From positions 1 through 25,182 of the forward strand of contig DATBFX010000499.1 in NCBI GenBank assembly GCA_036558305.1: 25,182 nucleotides of DNA, read 5' to 3'. A program made the position numbers and the translations under genes. The notes below the pieces were generated by a model, which searched no databases, was not told the origin of the DNA, and was given only the letters and a program-made list of their open reading frames with translations. The stretch is from DATBFX01 sp036558305 (GTDB taxonomy: Bacteria; Chloroflexota; Chloroflexia; Thermomicrobiales; UBA6265). Positions 6,906 through 14,275 of this stretch are shown here, piece by piece (positions within the stretch are counted from its first letter, which is position 1; every line of letters begins with the position of its first letter).

Positions 6906-8341
6906 TCCGTCGGTCGGCGTTTACGGGCCGATTTACCTTCGGTGGTTTTGCGGGTGACGAGTTCGTAGAGGAGGGCCTTTTCGCGCTTCGGACGGAGAAC
7001 GCGGCCGAGGCGCTGGATGTATTCGCGGGTGGCGGAGGAACCGCTGACGACGATGGCGACGTTGGCGTCCGGGACGTCGACGCCCTCGTTGAGGACGCGA
7101 CCGGTGACGAGTTTGGCGTAGTCGCCGGAGCGGAAGCGGTCGAGGACGCGGCGGCGCTCCGGAAGCGGGGTCCGGTAGGTGATGGCCGGCAGCAGCAGGC
7201 GTTCGCTCAGGATGTCGACCATGGAGTTGTACTCGGAGAAGACGATGACCTTGTCGGCCTGGTGTTTGGCCAGGAGTTCGGACACCTTGGCCAGCTTCGC
7301 CTCGGCATTGAGGGCGATCAGCCGAGCCTGGTGATGAGCGCGGAGGGCGGACCTGGCGGCGGGGTCCTGCCCCGAGCGGCGGATCAACTCGACGAAGAGC
7401 GTTTCTGGCCGACCGCCGAGATAGGCCCGGTGGGTGGCCAGATACCACTTGTACTCGGCCATCAACTGGTCGTAGCGGAACCGCTCGTCGGCGGTGAGGT
7501 CGACGAAGAGGCGCTTTTCGGTGTAGGCGGCGATGTGCTGGTCGCGCGACAGTTCCGCCGCGCTCTTGCGGTAGACGATCGGACCGACGAGGTGGTCGAG
7601 CGCCTCGTGGCCGTCGTCGGATCGCTCCGGCGTCGCGCTCAGACCGAGCCGGAACGGGGCGTTGACCTTGCCGGCGATCGAGCGGTAGGCGCGGGCAGGC
7701 AGGTGATGGACCTCGTCGACGATCAACAGACCGAAGCCGTCGAGCCGGCGGTGCGGCATCGCGGCCGAGTCGTAGGTGATGACCGTCAGGTCGCGGACCG
7801 TCCGTTTGCCACCACCGACGATCCCGACCTCGTCCAGCGGGTACCCCAGCCGTTCGCTCAGCGCCGCCCGCCATTGGTGCAGCAACTCGATCGTCGGCGC
7901 CACGACGAGGGTGCGCACGCCGAGGCGCGCCGCCGCCATCAGGGCGACGACCGTCTTTCCGGCACCGGTCGGCAGGACGATCACGCCCCGCCCACCGTGC
8001 TTCGCCCAGGCATCGATCGCCTCTTCCTGATACGGCCGGGGTGTGAGGTCGAAGACCGGCGACCGCGGCAACCCGTAGGCCGCCTGGACGCCGGCAGTCA
8101 GCAGATGCGCGACCGAGGCAGGTGTCGACGTCGAGGGCGCCGCGACTGTCGAAACGATCGGCGGTTCCGGCGCCTCCGCCTCTTCGTCGCCGAAATCGAG
8201 CGCGGCGAAGAGGTCGTCGATCTCGCTCGTATCCGCGATCTCGACGTGCCCCGCACTCGTTTCGGTATCCGCCTCGGCAACCTCGGCCGGTTTGGTGCGG
8301 CGCGTCCAGTAGCCCGGCCGACCGCCGAAACGCCCCGGCAT
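6866..8341 (-). CDS. XPB-type superfamily 2 DNA helicase
   Basis: A 491-residue protein whose ATG (8341-8339) overlaps the TAA stop of the helix-hairpin-helix gene by one base, so translation is probably coupled. A longer open frame up to 8965 is only the shadow of that upstream gene. Residues 1-75 are acidic and probably disordered. Helicase motifs follow: VLPTGAGKT (122-130, Walker A), DEVHH (209-213), LSATPER (234-240), VIVFSEYNSM (365-374) and QRLGRVLRP (443-451). The last is the typical XPB form of motif VI. XPB opens DNA around lesions and works with Bax1 in archaea; the DUF790 gene downstream supports this role in nucleotide excision repair. The final 15 or so residues are encoded by the octamer repeat and are probably dispensable. 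Confidence 0.93.
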   Translation of the reverse strand: MPGRFGGRPGYWTRRTKPAEVAEADTETSAGHVEIADTSEIDDLFAALDFGDEEAEAPEPPIVSTVAAPSTSTPASVAHLLTAGVQAAYGLPRSPVFDLTPRPYQEEAIDAWAKHGGRGVIVLPTGAGKTVVALMAAARLGVRTLVVAPTIELLHQWRAALSERLGYPLDEVGIVGGGKRTVRDLTVITYDSAAMPHRRLDGFGLLIVDEVHHLPARAYRSIAGKVNAPFRLGLSATPERSDDGHEALDHLVGPIVYRKSAAELSRDQHIAAYTEKRLFVDLTADERFRYDQLMAEYKWYLATHRAYLGGRPETLFVELIRRSGQDPAARSALRAHHQARLIALNAEAKLAKVSELLAKHQADKVIVFSEYNSMVDILSERLLLPAITYRTPLPERRRVLDRFRSGDYAKLVTGRVLNEGVDVPDANVAIVVSGSSATREYIQRLGRVLRPKREKALLYELVTRKTTEGKSARKRRPTEAARRQGGEAART

Positions 8342-8937
8342 TACGCCGCCTCCGGCAGCGCCAACTGCTCGTGGGCCGGTTTCACCACGCTCAGGTGCGG
8401 CGCCTCCGCCGCCTCTTCTGCCGGCAGTTCGTCGGTCGTCGGGAACGGAATCGGCGCGTAGACCTTCGGCCGGCCGGCCAGCACCTCTTCGGCACCCTCC
8501 AGCAACTGCCGCTCGCGCTTGGGGCCGAACCCGTAGAGTTGCCGAATCTTGCCCTGCTGCGCCGCCGCGTAGACATCCGCGGCACTCGTCAGACCAAGCT
8601 CTTCGTTCAGGCGAAGCGCGGTCTTCGGGCCGACGCTCGGGATCTGCATCAACGCGGAGGCTTCGCCCGGCAGGTCGGCGCAGAGTTCGACGTAGAAGCG
8701 CATGTGACCGCTGCTCAACAGTTCGCCCAGCTTCTTGCGCAGGCGCGGGCCGAGACCGGGCAGATCCAATTCGTGTTCGGGTGTCAATTTCAACCGGACG
8801 TCGTCGCGGGTGCCAAGCAGCAGACGCGCGGCACGCCGATAGGCACGAACGCGGTACGGGTTGTCTTCGGCCAGTTCGAGGATGGTGGCGACGTTGAAGA
8901 GGACGTCCGCCGCGTCCTTGTTGGTTACTCGACTCAT
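8341..8937 (-). CDS. Helix-hairpin-helix DNA-binding protein (PolX N-terminal-like)
   Basis: A 198-residue protein with an ATG start preceded by a strong AAGGAGA site. The N-terminus (NKDAADVLFNVATILELA, residues 6-23, then NPYRVRAYRRAARLL) resembles the 8-kDa domain of DNA polymerase beta/PolX. Three helix-hairpin-helix motifs follow: LPGLGPRLRKKL (59-70), IPSVGPKTALRL (99-110) and YGFGPKRERQLL (135-146). The polymerase and PHP domains of PolX are absent. The C-terminal 40 residues are Pro/Glu/Ala-rich. It is the first gene of the operon with the XPB-type helicase and DUF790 protein and may supply gap- or lesion-binding to that complex; this is inference. The promoter carries a LexA-type box, so induction by DNA damage is likely. 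Confidence 0.88.
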   Translation of the reverse strand: MSRVTNKDAADVLFNVATILELAEDNPYRVRAYRRAARLLLGTRDDVRLKLTPEHELDLPGLGPRLRKKLGELLSSGHMRFYVELCADLPGEASALMQIPSVGPKTALRLNEELGLTSAADVYAAAQQGKIRQLYGFGPKRERQLLEGAEEVLAGRPKVYAPIPFPTTDELPAEEAAEAPHLSVVKPAHEQLALPEAA

Positions 8938-8980
8938 GATGCGGGTCTCCTTCCGCCGGAGTCACGGACGCTCCGGGCTA

Positions 8981-8994
8981 AGAACGTTTGTTCG
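8981..8994 (-). promoter_or_regulatory. LexA-type SOS box
   Basis: On the minus strand the site reads CGAACAAACGTTCT, an inverted repeat GAAC-N4-GTTC. It matches the Gram-positive/actinobacterial LexA consensus CGAACRNRYGTTYC at 13 of 14 positions. It begins two bases downstream of the -10 hexamer and covers the predicted transcription start near 8989, an ideal place for a repressor. Some Chloroflexota LexA proteins use other motifs, so the assignment depends on the host LexA. Confidence 0.75.
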
Positions 8995-8995
8995 A

Positions 8996-9024
8996 ATTAT
9001 AGGGCAAGGGTGTCCCCATGTCAA
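8996..9024 (-). promoter_or_regulatory. Consensus sigma-70 promoter of the HhH-XPB-DUF790 operon
   Basis: On the minus strand a perfect -35 TTGACA (9024-9019) and a perfect -10 TATAAT (9001-8996) are separated by exactly 17 bases. Such a full consensus is rare in this GC-rich window and implies strong transcription when not repressed. The SOS box lies directly downstream, and the first gene starts about 50 bases beyond the predicted transcription start. Confidence 0.88.
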
Positions 9025-9155
9025 AGTTTTGCGCCTCCCCTGAAGGCAAGTTCGGGTGCCGCCGGCGCGGTCGATTGCGCGTCATCCGGCTGGCATGTTT
9101 GGGCTATGCTTAGCTTCGGTCTGTCCGTCGCGGCCGGGGAAAAGGAGGTGCGAAG

Positions 9156-10094
9156 TTGGCAATTCGCGAGCGCATCGGCGTCGGATTCAGACCGACCGAC
9201 GGGAGGCAGGCACTCGACCTGATCCGCCGGGCCGAGGCGGCCGGGGTCGAGACGATCTGGACGGTGATGAACGCCCTCGGCCGCGACACGCCGACGATCT
9301 TCGCTGCCGCCGCGGTCCAGACCGACCGGATCAAACTCGGCACGGCGATCGTCCCCGCCTTCACCCGGCATCCGCTCGCCCTGGCCACCCAGGCCCTCGC
9401 ACTCGAAGACCTGGCACCGGGCCGCCTTCGTCTCGGGATCGGGCCCAGCCACCAGCGGGTGATGATCCCCGCCTACGGCCTGCCGTTCGACCGCCCGCTC
9501 GCGCAGCTCCGCGAGTACCTCCAGGTGCTTCGCCCCGCGCTGCACGAAGGGTCAGTCTCCTTCTCCGGCGACTTCTACCGCGCGGAGGCGACGCTGCCGC
9601 GGGCGACAGCGACGCCCATCCCCATCTCGACCCTCCGCCAGCACGCCTTCGAGTTGGCCGGCGAGCTGAGCGACGGCGCGCTCACCTGGCTCTGCCCGAT
9701 CGACTACCTCGTCACGACCGGCAAACCGGCGCTCGAACGCGGCGCCCGTGCCGCCGGGCGTGCCACGCCGCCGCTGATCGCCCACGTCCTCGTCTCCCCG
9801 CGCACCGATCGCGATGCGGTGTGCGGGGCCACGCGCAAAGCCCTCGCCGGATATGCCTCGGCTCCGTTTTACCAGCGGATGTTCGCCGCGGCCGGCCACC
9901 CACTCGGTCCCAACAACACCCCATCCGACGCCCTGATCGATAATCTGGTGTTGAGCGGAGACGACGACGCCATCATCGCCGGTATCCACGAGCGCCTCGA
10001 CCGCGGCATGGACGAGCTCCTCCTCAACCTGGTCCCGACCGACGATCCGCGCGCCGACGAAGACGCATTATTACGAATCGTCGGCCGTTTGTAG
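9156..10094 (+). CDS. LLM-class (luciferase-like, F420-type) oxidoreductase
   Basis: A 312-residue cytoplasmic enzyme of the bacterial-luciferase fold. The TTG start at 9156-9158 is fixed by an excellent AAAGGAGG site ending seven bases upstream. Landmarks of the family are IGVGFRPTDGRQALDLIRRAEAAGVETIW at the N-terminus (residues 7-35), then VQTDRIKLGTAIVPAFTRHP, ALEDLAPGRLRLGIGPSH and FDRPLAQLREYLQVLRP. The LGTAIVPAFTRHP and GRLRLGIGPSH strands are typical of F420-dependent members, which move hydride between F420 and small organic substrates. The substrate cannot be read from the sequence. The gene is divergent from the repair operon; an EthD-like protein follows after a repeat-filled gap. 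Confidence 0.9.
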   Translation: MAIRERIGVGFRPTDGRQALDLIRRAEAAGVETIWTVMNALGRDTPTIFAAAAVQTDRIKLGTAIVPAFTRHPLALATQALALEDLAPGRLRLGIGPSHQRVMIPAYGLPFDRPLAQLREYLQVLRPALHEGSVSFSGDFYRAEATLPRATATPIPISTLRQHAFELAGELSDGALTWLCPIDYLVTTGKPALERGARAAGRATPPLIAHVLVSPRTDRDAVCGATRKALAGYASAPFYQRMFAAAGHPLGPNNTPSDALIDNLVLSGDDDAIIAGIHERLDRGMDELLLNLVPTDDPRADEDALLRIVGRL

Positions 10095-10123
10095 CGGTGA
10101 TCGGGCGCCGGCCTACACGGTTG

Positions 10124-10208
10124 GTAGGGGCGGACCTCCGTGTCCGCCCGGCGCCAGAAGGCGGCGACTGTGCGCTTGAGGCGGGCTAACACGGAGGTCC
10201 GCCCCTAC
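10124..10208. repeat. Inverted repeat of the GTAGGGGCGGACC type
   Basis: GTAGGGGCGGACCTCCGTGT at 10124-10143 is a perfect reverse complement of 10189-10208. The left arm also folds on itself as GGGCGGAC, CTCCGT, GTCCGCCC (10128-10149). A partial copy starts the window at 5-17. It lies between the LLM and EthD genes and probably acts as a transcript hairpin or a REP/MITE-like element. Confidence 0.88.
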
Positions 10209-10262
10209 GACGACCGCGCCACGGATCGATCGAATCGGTCCGGTCAATCGAAAGGAGCAGCG

Positions 10263-10616
10263 GTGATCAAAGTTACCGTCCTCTACAACCTCCCACCCGG
10301 GACCGACGAAGCGGAATTCGTCCGCTGGCGCACGACGACGCACCACGCCGCCAACGTCGCCCGACCCGGCGTCCTCCGCTCCGACTTCTACACGATCGTC
10401 GGCACGCCGCTCGTCGGTCCCGAGCGACCGGCGGCGAATTCCGCGCCGTATCGCTTCATGACCGAGTCGTACTTCGCCGACATCGAGGCGTTCCGTGCCG
10501 CCTGGGAGGCCCCCGAGGAGCAGGCGCGGCTCGTTCCCGCCGTCGCCAAAATCGCGGACGCCTTGTTTCTTGTGTCGGAAGAGGTCCAAACTTACGTCAG
10601 ACCCGACGCCGGATAG
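10263..10616 (+). CDS. EthD-like dimeric alpha/beta-barrel protein
   Basis: A 117-residue protein starting at GTG 10263-10265, five bases after an AGGAG site; an in-frame extension to 10140 would run through the repeat and has no support. The N-terminus IKVTVLYNLPPGTDEAEFVRW and the following HH...NVARPGVLRSDFY pattern suit the EthD family of ferredoxin-like dimeric barrels. The C-terminal half continues in the same way, with FMTESYFADIEAFRAAW. EthD proteins are small accessory or degradative proteins for organic compounds; no specific reaction can be assigned. It follows the F420-type oxidoreductase after 168 bases and might share its pathway, which is a guess. Confidence 0.75.
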   Translation: MIKVTVLYNLPPGTDEAEFVRWRTTTHHAANVARPGVLRSDFYTIVGTPLVGPERPAANSAPYRFMTESYFADIEAFRAAWEAPEEQARLVPAVAKIADALFLVSEEVQTYVRPDAG

Positions 10617-10669
10617 CGGTGCGCCGAAACCACGTATCGCCGGTCCTGGACAAGGAGGAGTCGTCGCCG

Positions 10670-10903
10670 ATGAGTGACAGCCCGCCGCCCGAGGAGCGCC
10701 GCCGCCGCGCCTCCCGCAACACCCGACAGCAGCACGCGGTGCTCGCCGCCGCCGGGTTGTCGATCTATTTCCTGGTACTCTGGTTCGGCGTGACGGTCGT
10801 CGGCGACACCGTCTCCCGCAGTTCCCTGATGGCCGGTCTGATCGTGATCCTCGCCGCCCTCGGGTACGTCACGTCGCATCGCTCCCCACCGCCGAGCAAG
10901 TAG
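10670..10903 (+). CDS. Small two-helix membrane protein
   Basis: A 77-residue protein starting at ATG 10670, nine bases after an AAGGAGGAG site (10652-10660); that site rejects a longer in-frame start at 10619. The N-terminus is Pro/Arg-rich and cationic (residues 4-21, with RRRRAS). Two predicted membrane helices follow, about residues 24-46 and 50-68, and the tail is short and Pro-rich. The positive N-terminus favours a cytoplasmic N-end. I recognise no family. It ends one base before the stop codon of the convergent XRE gene, with no terminator between them. Confidence 0.7.
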   Translation: MSDSPPPEERRRRASRNTRQQHAVLAAAGLSIYFLVLWFGVTVVGDTVSRSSLMAGLIVILAALGYVTSHRSPPPSK

Positions 10904-10904
10904 G

Positions 10905-11402
10905 TCAATCGGCGAGGCGGTCGAAGAGCGTTGGGCCGTTCGGGACCGGGATCGCGGTCTCCGCTCGGTCCTCCTCGCCGTCGAGGAGGCGGGGTTGGAC
11001 CCAGCGGTGCTCCTCGGCGTGGAGGAAGCGGGCGAATCGCTCGACCGCGTCTTGGGCACCAACGCCGAGGTCGCGAAAGATCGACAGGAAACGACGCTCG
11101 CGTTCGTCGCCCAAGCGCCCCGCCGTTTCGAGGATTCCGGCGACCCTGAGCAGATCCGCCCGCGAGGCGCCCAGCGCATTCGCCAATTTGTCGAGCGTGG
11201 CCACACTCGGCTTGGCGCCGCGCCCCCGTTCGATGTCGCAGAGATACGAACGACTCAACCCGGAGCGATCGGCCAGTGCCCGCTGACTGATGCCCTGCGC
11301 GGTGCGCGTGGTGCGAACCCAGTCGCCGAGGACCGGGCCGTGAGCAGACGCGCCGAATGGACGCGCCGGCGCCTGGAACCGATCGTTGGCAGGCTTTCCC
11401 AT
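10905..11402 (-). CDS. XRE-family transcriptional regulator
   Basis: A 165-residue protein with an ATG start and an upstream GGGAGGAGG site. The Cro/C1-type helix-turn-helix spans about residues 24-82: LGDWVRTTRTAQGISQRALA, then SGLSRSYLCDIERGRGAKPS and LDKLANALGASRADLLRVAG. The C-terminal 80 residues lack a recognised domain and contain an Arg/Glu-rich helix. It lies 60 bases downstream of the SNF2 gene on the same strand, as the last gene of the putative defence block, and may regulate that block; this is inference from position. It could equally be an independent regulator. Confidence 0.85.
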   Translation of the reverse strand: MGKPANDRFQAPARPFGASAHGPVLGDWVRTTRTAQGISQRALADRSGLSRSYLCDIERGRGAKPSVATLDKLANALGASRADLLRVAGILETAGRLGDERERRFLSIFRDLGVGAQDAVERFARFLHAEEHRWVQPRLLDGEEDRAETAIPVPNGPTLFDRLAD

Positions 11403-11462
11403 GGGCCCCCTCCTCCCCGGACGTCCCCGCGTCCCGTCCTGCTGCCCGCCGCGAAGCGGGGA

Positions 11463-13679
11463 TCATACCGTGTCCGATGGCGGAACGGAAGGTCCATCGC
11501 GGGCACCACGCAGACTCACCCGGTCCCAAACCGCGATGCCGCGATCGGCGGCGTAGGTTCTCGCCTCCGGCTTCAATCCGGCGGGACAGACGATCAACGC
11601 GCCACTCTCCTCGGTACTCGCGGCGCGGATGACTTCGATCGCCGCGCGCACCTCACCGGTTCCCAACGGAGTCCGCGCGGGTCGACAATAGGCGACCAGT
11701 GACTCGGCGGATTCGCTACCGCGTCGCGTGAGTACCAATCGTGTGCCCGCGGCGATCGATCCGGTCGATACCGGTTCCCACCCGCCCTGTCGCAACCTGG
11801 CGGCGACGAGCTCGGCGAGTTCCGGTCCGTCGAGGCTGGTCGGGTCGGACTCCGCCGATTGTGCCAGCGGCGCCGGTTTCGGGGCGCGAAGTTCGAGACC
11901 GAAGAGGGCCGCCGCCTCGCTTTCGTCCAGCGAGGCGGCGACATCGAGCGAGACGTCGTCGACGAGCTGGTCGAAGAGGAGTTGTTTGTCTTTGAGGATG
12001 CGATCGAGGCGCTCCTCGATCGTGTTTTCGGCGGTGTAGGCGTAGACGTTGACCGGGTACCGTTGGCCGAGCCGGTGACTCCGCGCCTCGGCCTGGCCGA
12101 CGACGGCGGGATTCCACCAGCGGTCGAAGTGGAAGACGTACGACGCCTCTTGCAGGTTGAGTCCCTGCCCGCCCGCGAGGAGGGACAGGACGAGGACCCG
12201 GCGATCGGGATTGCCGCGGAACTCGGCGAGGACGCGGTCACGGGCGGATTGACTCTGATCGCCGGTGTAGGCGAGGGCCGACGGGCCGAGGCGGGCGGCG
12301 ATCGCGCGAGCGCCGAACGCGGCATTCGCGTATTGCGTAAACACCAGCACCTTGTGCCCCTCCGCCTCGAGGAGGGCCAACCGTTCCCGGAGATCGTTCA
12401 GCTTGCTCGACTCTCCCGAGACCGGGTCGAAGTTGCAGATCTGGCGGAGGCGGCCGATCAGGTTGAAGACGTGCTCCGGGCGCATCGCCTCGCCGAGTTC
12501 CTGGAGGTCGCGGACACCCCGGCGCTCCGCCCGCTCGTAGCTGGCGCGCTGTCGCGGTGTGAGCGGCAGGACGAGGTTGCTGACCAGTTTGGGCGGGAGA
12601 TCGAGCAGGACGTCGGATTTGCGCCGCCGCAACTGCACCCGGCGCAGGTGGTCGCGCAATCCAGCCGACCACATGAACCCGCGCAACTCGCGACTGTCAC
12701 CGGGTTCGACGAATTCGAGGATCGAGATGAGATCGTCGGGGCTGTTTTCCAGCGGCGTCCCGGTGATCGCCCACTGCCGTTTCCGGCGCAACCGCTTGCA
12801 GGTGCGCGTCACCTCGGTCGCGGCGTTCTTGATCCGCTGCGCCTCGTCGAGGACGACCAGGTCCCACAAACGGGCGGGCGGCGCGTGCGGGTTGTCGCCG
12901 AAGTCGACCCGCAGCGTTTCGTAGCTCGTCAAATAGAGGTGGGCCGGTGTCCGCCATTGCCACCCGCGGTCGGACTGCGCCCCGTGCACGGTCGAGACCC
13001 GCAATTCCGGCGCCCAGCGGCGCGCCTCGACCCGCCATTGCGAGATCAACCCGGCCGGCACGACGACGAGGGCCGACGTGATCCGTCGCTGCCGGATCAA
13101 GATGCGAATGGCAGCAAGGGACATCGTGGTCTTACCCAGCCCCATGTCGTCGGCCAGCAGCAGTGATTCCCGCGCCACGAGCTCGCGCACGCCGACCAGT
13201 TGGTACGGCATCAACGGTCGCGGCCAGTCCATCGGTCCGAGCGCCGAGAGGAGCAACTCGGTCGACGGCAACAAGACGGCCGTCAGTCGCCGCGACAGCG
13301 GCACGTCGTCTCCTTGCCACCGCAGACCGGGCGGTAAGCCGCCACTGCCCCGCTCCCGGTCCTGGTGCATCCACGGCACCTCGACACCGTCGAAGTCGCC
13401 GTACAACGTGGCGAGCGAGACGCTGCCGCCGGTCGCCGGATCGACCCGCACGTCGATCCGCGGAAATTGCCGAGCGCGATCGGGGAGAAGGTCGACCCCG
13501 CGGATCGTTTGAGCGCGCGGCGGCGATCCCCAGCCGGTGACACGCGAACGGGCGGTCGCGGCGGCCGGACCTGGGATGAGCACCCGGCTCGCGGGCTGAC
13601 CGAGAACACGGGGTTCCGCGCTCGACTCGGATTCGTCGCCGGTGGCCGCTTGCTCCGACCACCAGGGGGCGGGGTTCAT
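11463..13679 (-). CDS. SNF2-family helicase with C-terminal degenerate Mrr-like domain
   Basis: A 738-residue DNA translocase whose ATG overlaps the previous stop in an ATGA junction (13679-13676). Residues 1-150 are unassigned. SNF2 motifs run from ADDMGLGKT (176-184, Walker A) through DEAQRIKN (278-285) and TGTPLEN (306-312) to GGQGLNLQEA (503-512) and QAEARSHRLGQR (529-540). Residues about 618-723 look like an Mrr-type restriction endonuclease fold: ELVAARLRQGGW, then LVAYCRPARTPLG, then ALIVCPAGLKPEARTYA followed by GIAVWD. The usual catalytic Asp and the Q/E-x-K pair are replaced (GTR, AYCR), so the domain is probably inactive for cutting and may only bind DNA or the complex. It is co-translated with the 194-residue unknown and belongs to the BrxD-like ATPase operon. 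Confidence 0.92.
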   Translation of the reverse strand: MNPAPWWSEQAATGDESESSAEPRVLGQPASRVLIPGPAAATARSRVTGWGSPPRAQTIRGVDLLPDRARQFPRIDVRVDPATGGSVSLATLYGDFDGVEVPWMHQDRERGSGGLPPGLRWQGDDVPLSRRLTAVLLPSTELLLSALGPMDWPRPLMPYQLVGVRELVARESLLLADDMGLGKTTMSLAAIRILIRQRRITSALVVVPAGLISQWRVEARRWAPELRVSTVHGAQSDRGWQWRTPAHLYLTSYETLRVDFGDNPHAPPARLWDLVVLDEAQRIKNAATEVTRTCKRLRRKRQWAITGTPLENSPDDLISILEFVEPGDSRELRGFMWSAGLRDHLRRVQLRRRKSDVLLDLPPKLVSNLVLPLTPRQRASYERAERRGVRDLQELGEAMRPEHVFNLIGRLRQICNFDPVSGESSKLNDLRERLALLEAEGHKVLVFTQYANAAFGARAIAARLGPSALAYTGDQSQSARDRVLAEFRGNPDRRVLVLSLLAGGQGLNLQEASYVFHFDRWWNPAVVGQAEARSHRLGQRYPVNVYAYTAENTIEERLDRILKDKQLLFDQLVDDVSLDVAASLDESEAAALFGLELRAPKPAPLAQSAESDPTSLDGPELAELVAARLRQGGWEPVSTGSIAAGTRLVLTRRGSESAESLVAYCRPARTPLGTGEVRAAIEVIRAASTEESGALIVCPAGLKPEARTYAADRGIAVWDRVSLRGARDGPSVPPSDTV

Positions 13680-14260
13680 GACGCGCCGTTGCTCCCTTCG
13701 CCGAAGACCTCGTGGATCCCCTGGGCCGCGCGCTCGAACGGTTCCAACAAGAGTCCCCGCAGGTGGAGATCGCGCACGAGCCGGCGAGCCGGCGCCTGGT
13801 CGCCGGCAAGTTCGGGGAACCAGAAGAGGTGGAGTTGCTCACCCTCGGGGTCGTCGGTCGCCCGATGCAAAGTCTCCGGCGATTCGAGACTGGAAAATCC
13901 CGCGGTTTGGAGGGCGGTCGCGATCCGGCAGACCGGGACGGCGACTCGGATGTCGAGGCAAAAGAGGTCGCTCGCGATCTCGTCGGCGCGGCCGAGGATG
14001 ACCTTCGGCACGGAGGAACATGTCGCGAGGAGCGTCGCCGTCAGTTTCTTGGCGGCGGCGCGGCGGACGTCACCCGGCCGCCAGAGGAAACTGTTCGGTG
14101 TCGCCACCCGGTTGTAGGTGAATTCGATCGGTTCGCCGCGGGCGTTGATCTGGAAGAGGGCGCCGCGATAACCCGGTCGGCCGGGGTCGGTCTCGATCCG
14201 GAGGAACGCGGCCGCACCGAGTTCCTCGACGTCGTCCTGGTCGCGAAAGGGGATGGGCAT
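13676..14260 (-). CDS. Conserved-context protein of unknown function (194 aa)
   Basis: A 194-residue protein between the BrxD-type ATPase (15 bases upstream) and the SNF2 gene (4-base ATGA overlap). The ribosome-binding site is weak, so it probably depends on coupling. The N-terminal half has alternating strands (AAAFLRIE, GYRGALFQI, PIEFTYNRV) and then VRRAAAKKLTATLLATC. A second region repeats that pattern (QLHLFWFPEL, then ARRLVRDLHLRGLLLEPFE). No signal peptide, membrane segment or known motif is visible. Its fixed place between ATPase and helicase suggests an adaptor linking the two, which is inference only. Confidence 0.75.
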   Translation of the reverse strand: MPIPFRDQDDVEELGAAAFLRIETDPGRPGYRGALFQINARGEPIEFTYNRVATPNSFLWRPGDVRRAAAKKLTATLLATCSSVPKVILGRADEIASDLFCLDIRVAVPVCRIATALQTAGFSSLESPETLHRATDDPEGEQLHLFWFPELAGDQAPARRLVRDLHLRGLLLEPFERAAQGIHEVFGEGSNGAS

Positions 14261-14275
14261 CGCCGTCGCGCTCGC

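Noticed and set aside
6296..8461. Long plus-strand open frame of about 720 codons
   Set aside because: It runs antisense to the helicase and DUF790 genes, has biased Arg/Val/Asp/Gly composition and matches no family; it is a GC-driven shadow.
9076..9110. Promoter for the LLM oxidoreductase gene (TTGCGC and TATGCT)
   Set aside because: The spacing of 24 bases is too long and no better -35 is present, so no promoter could be supported.
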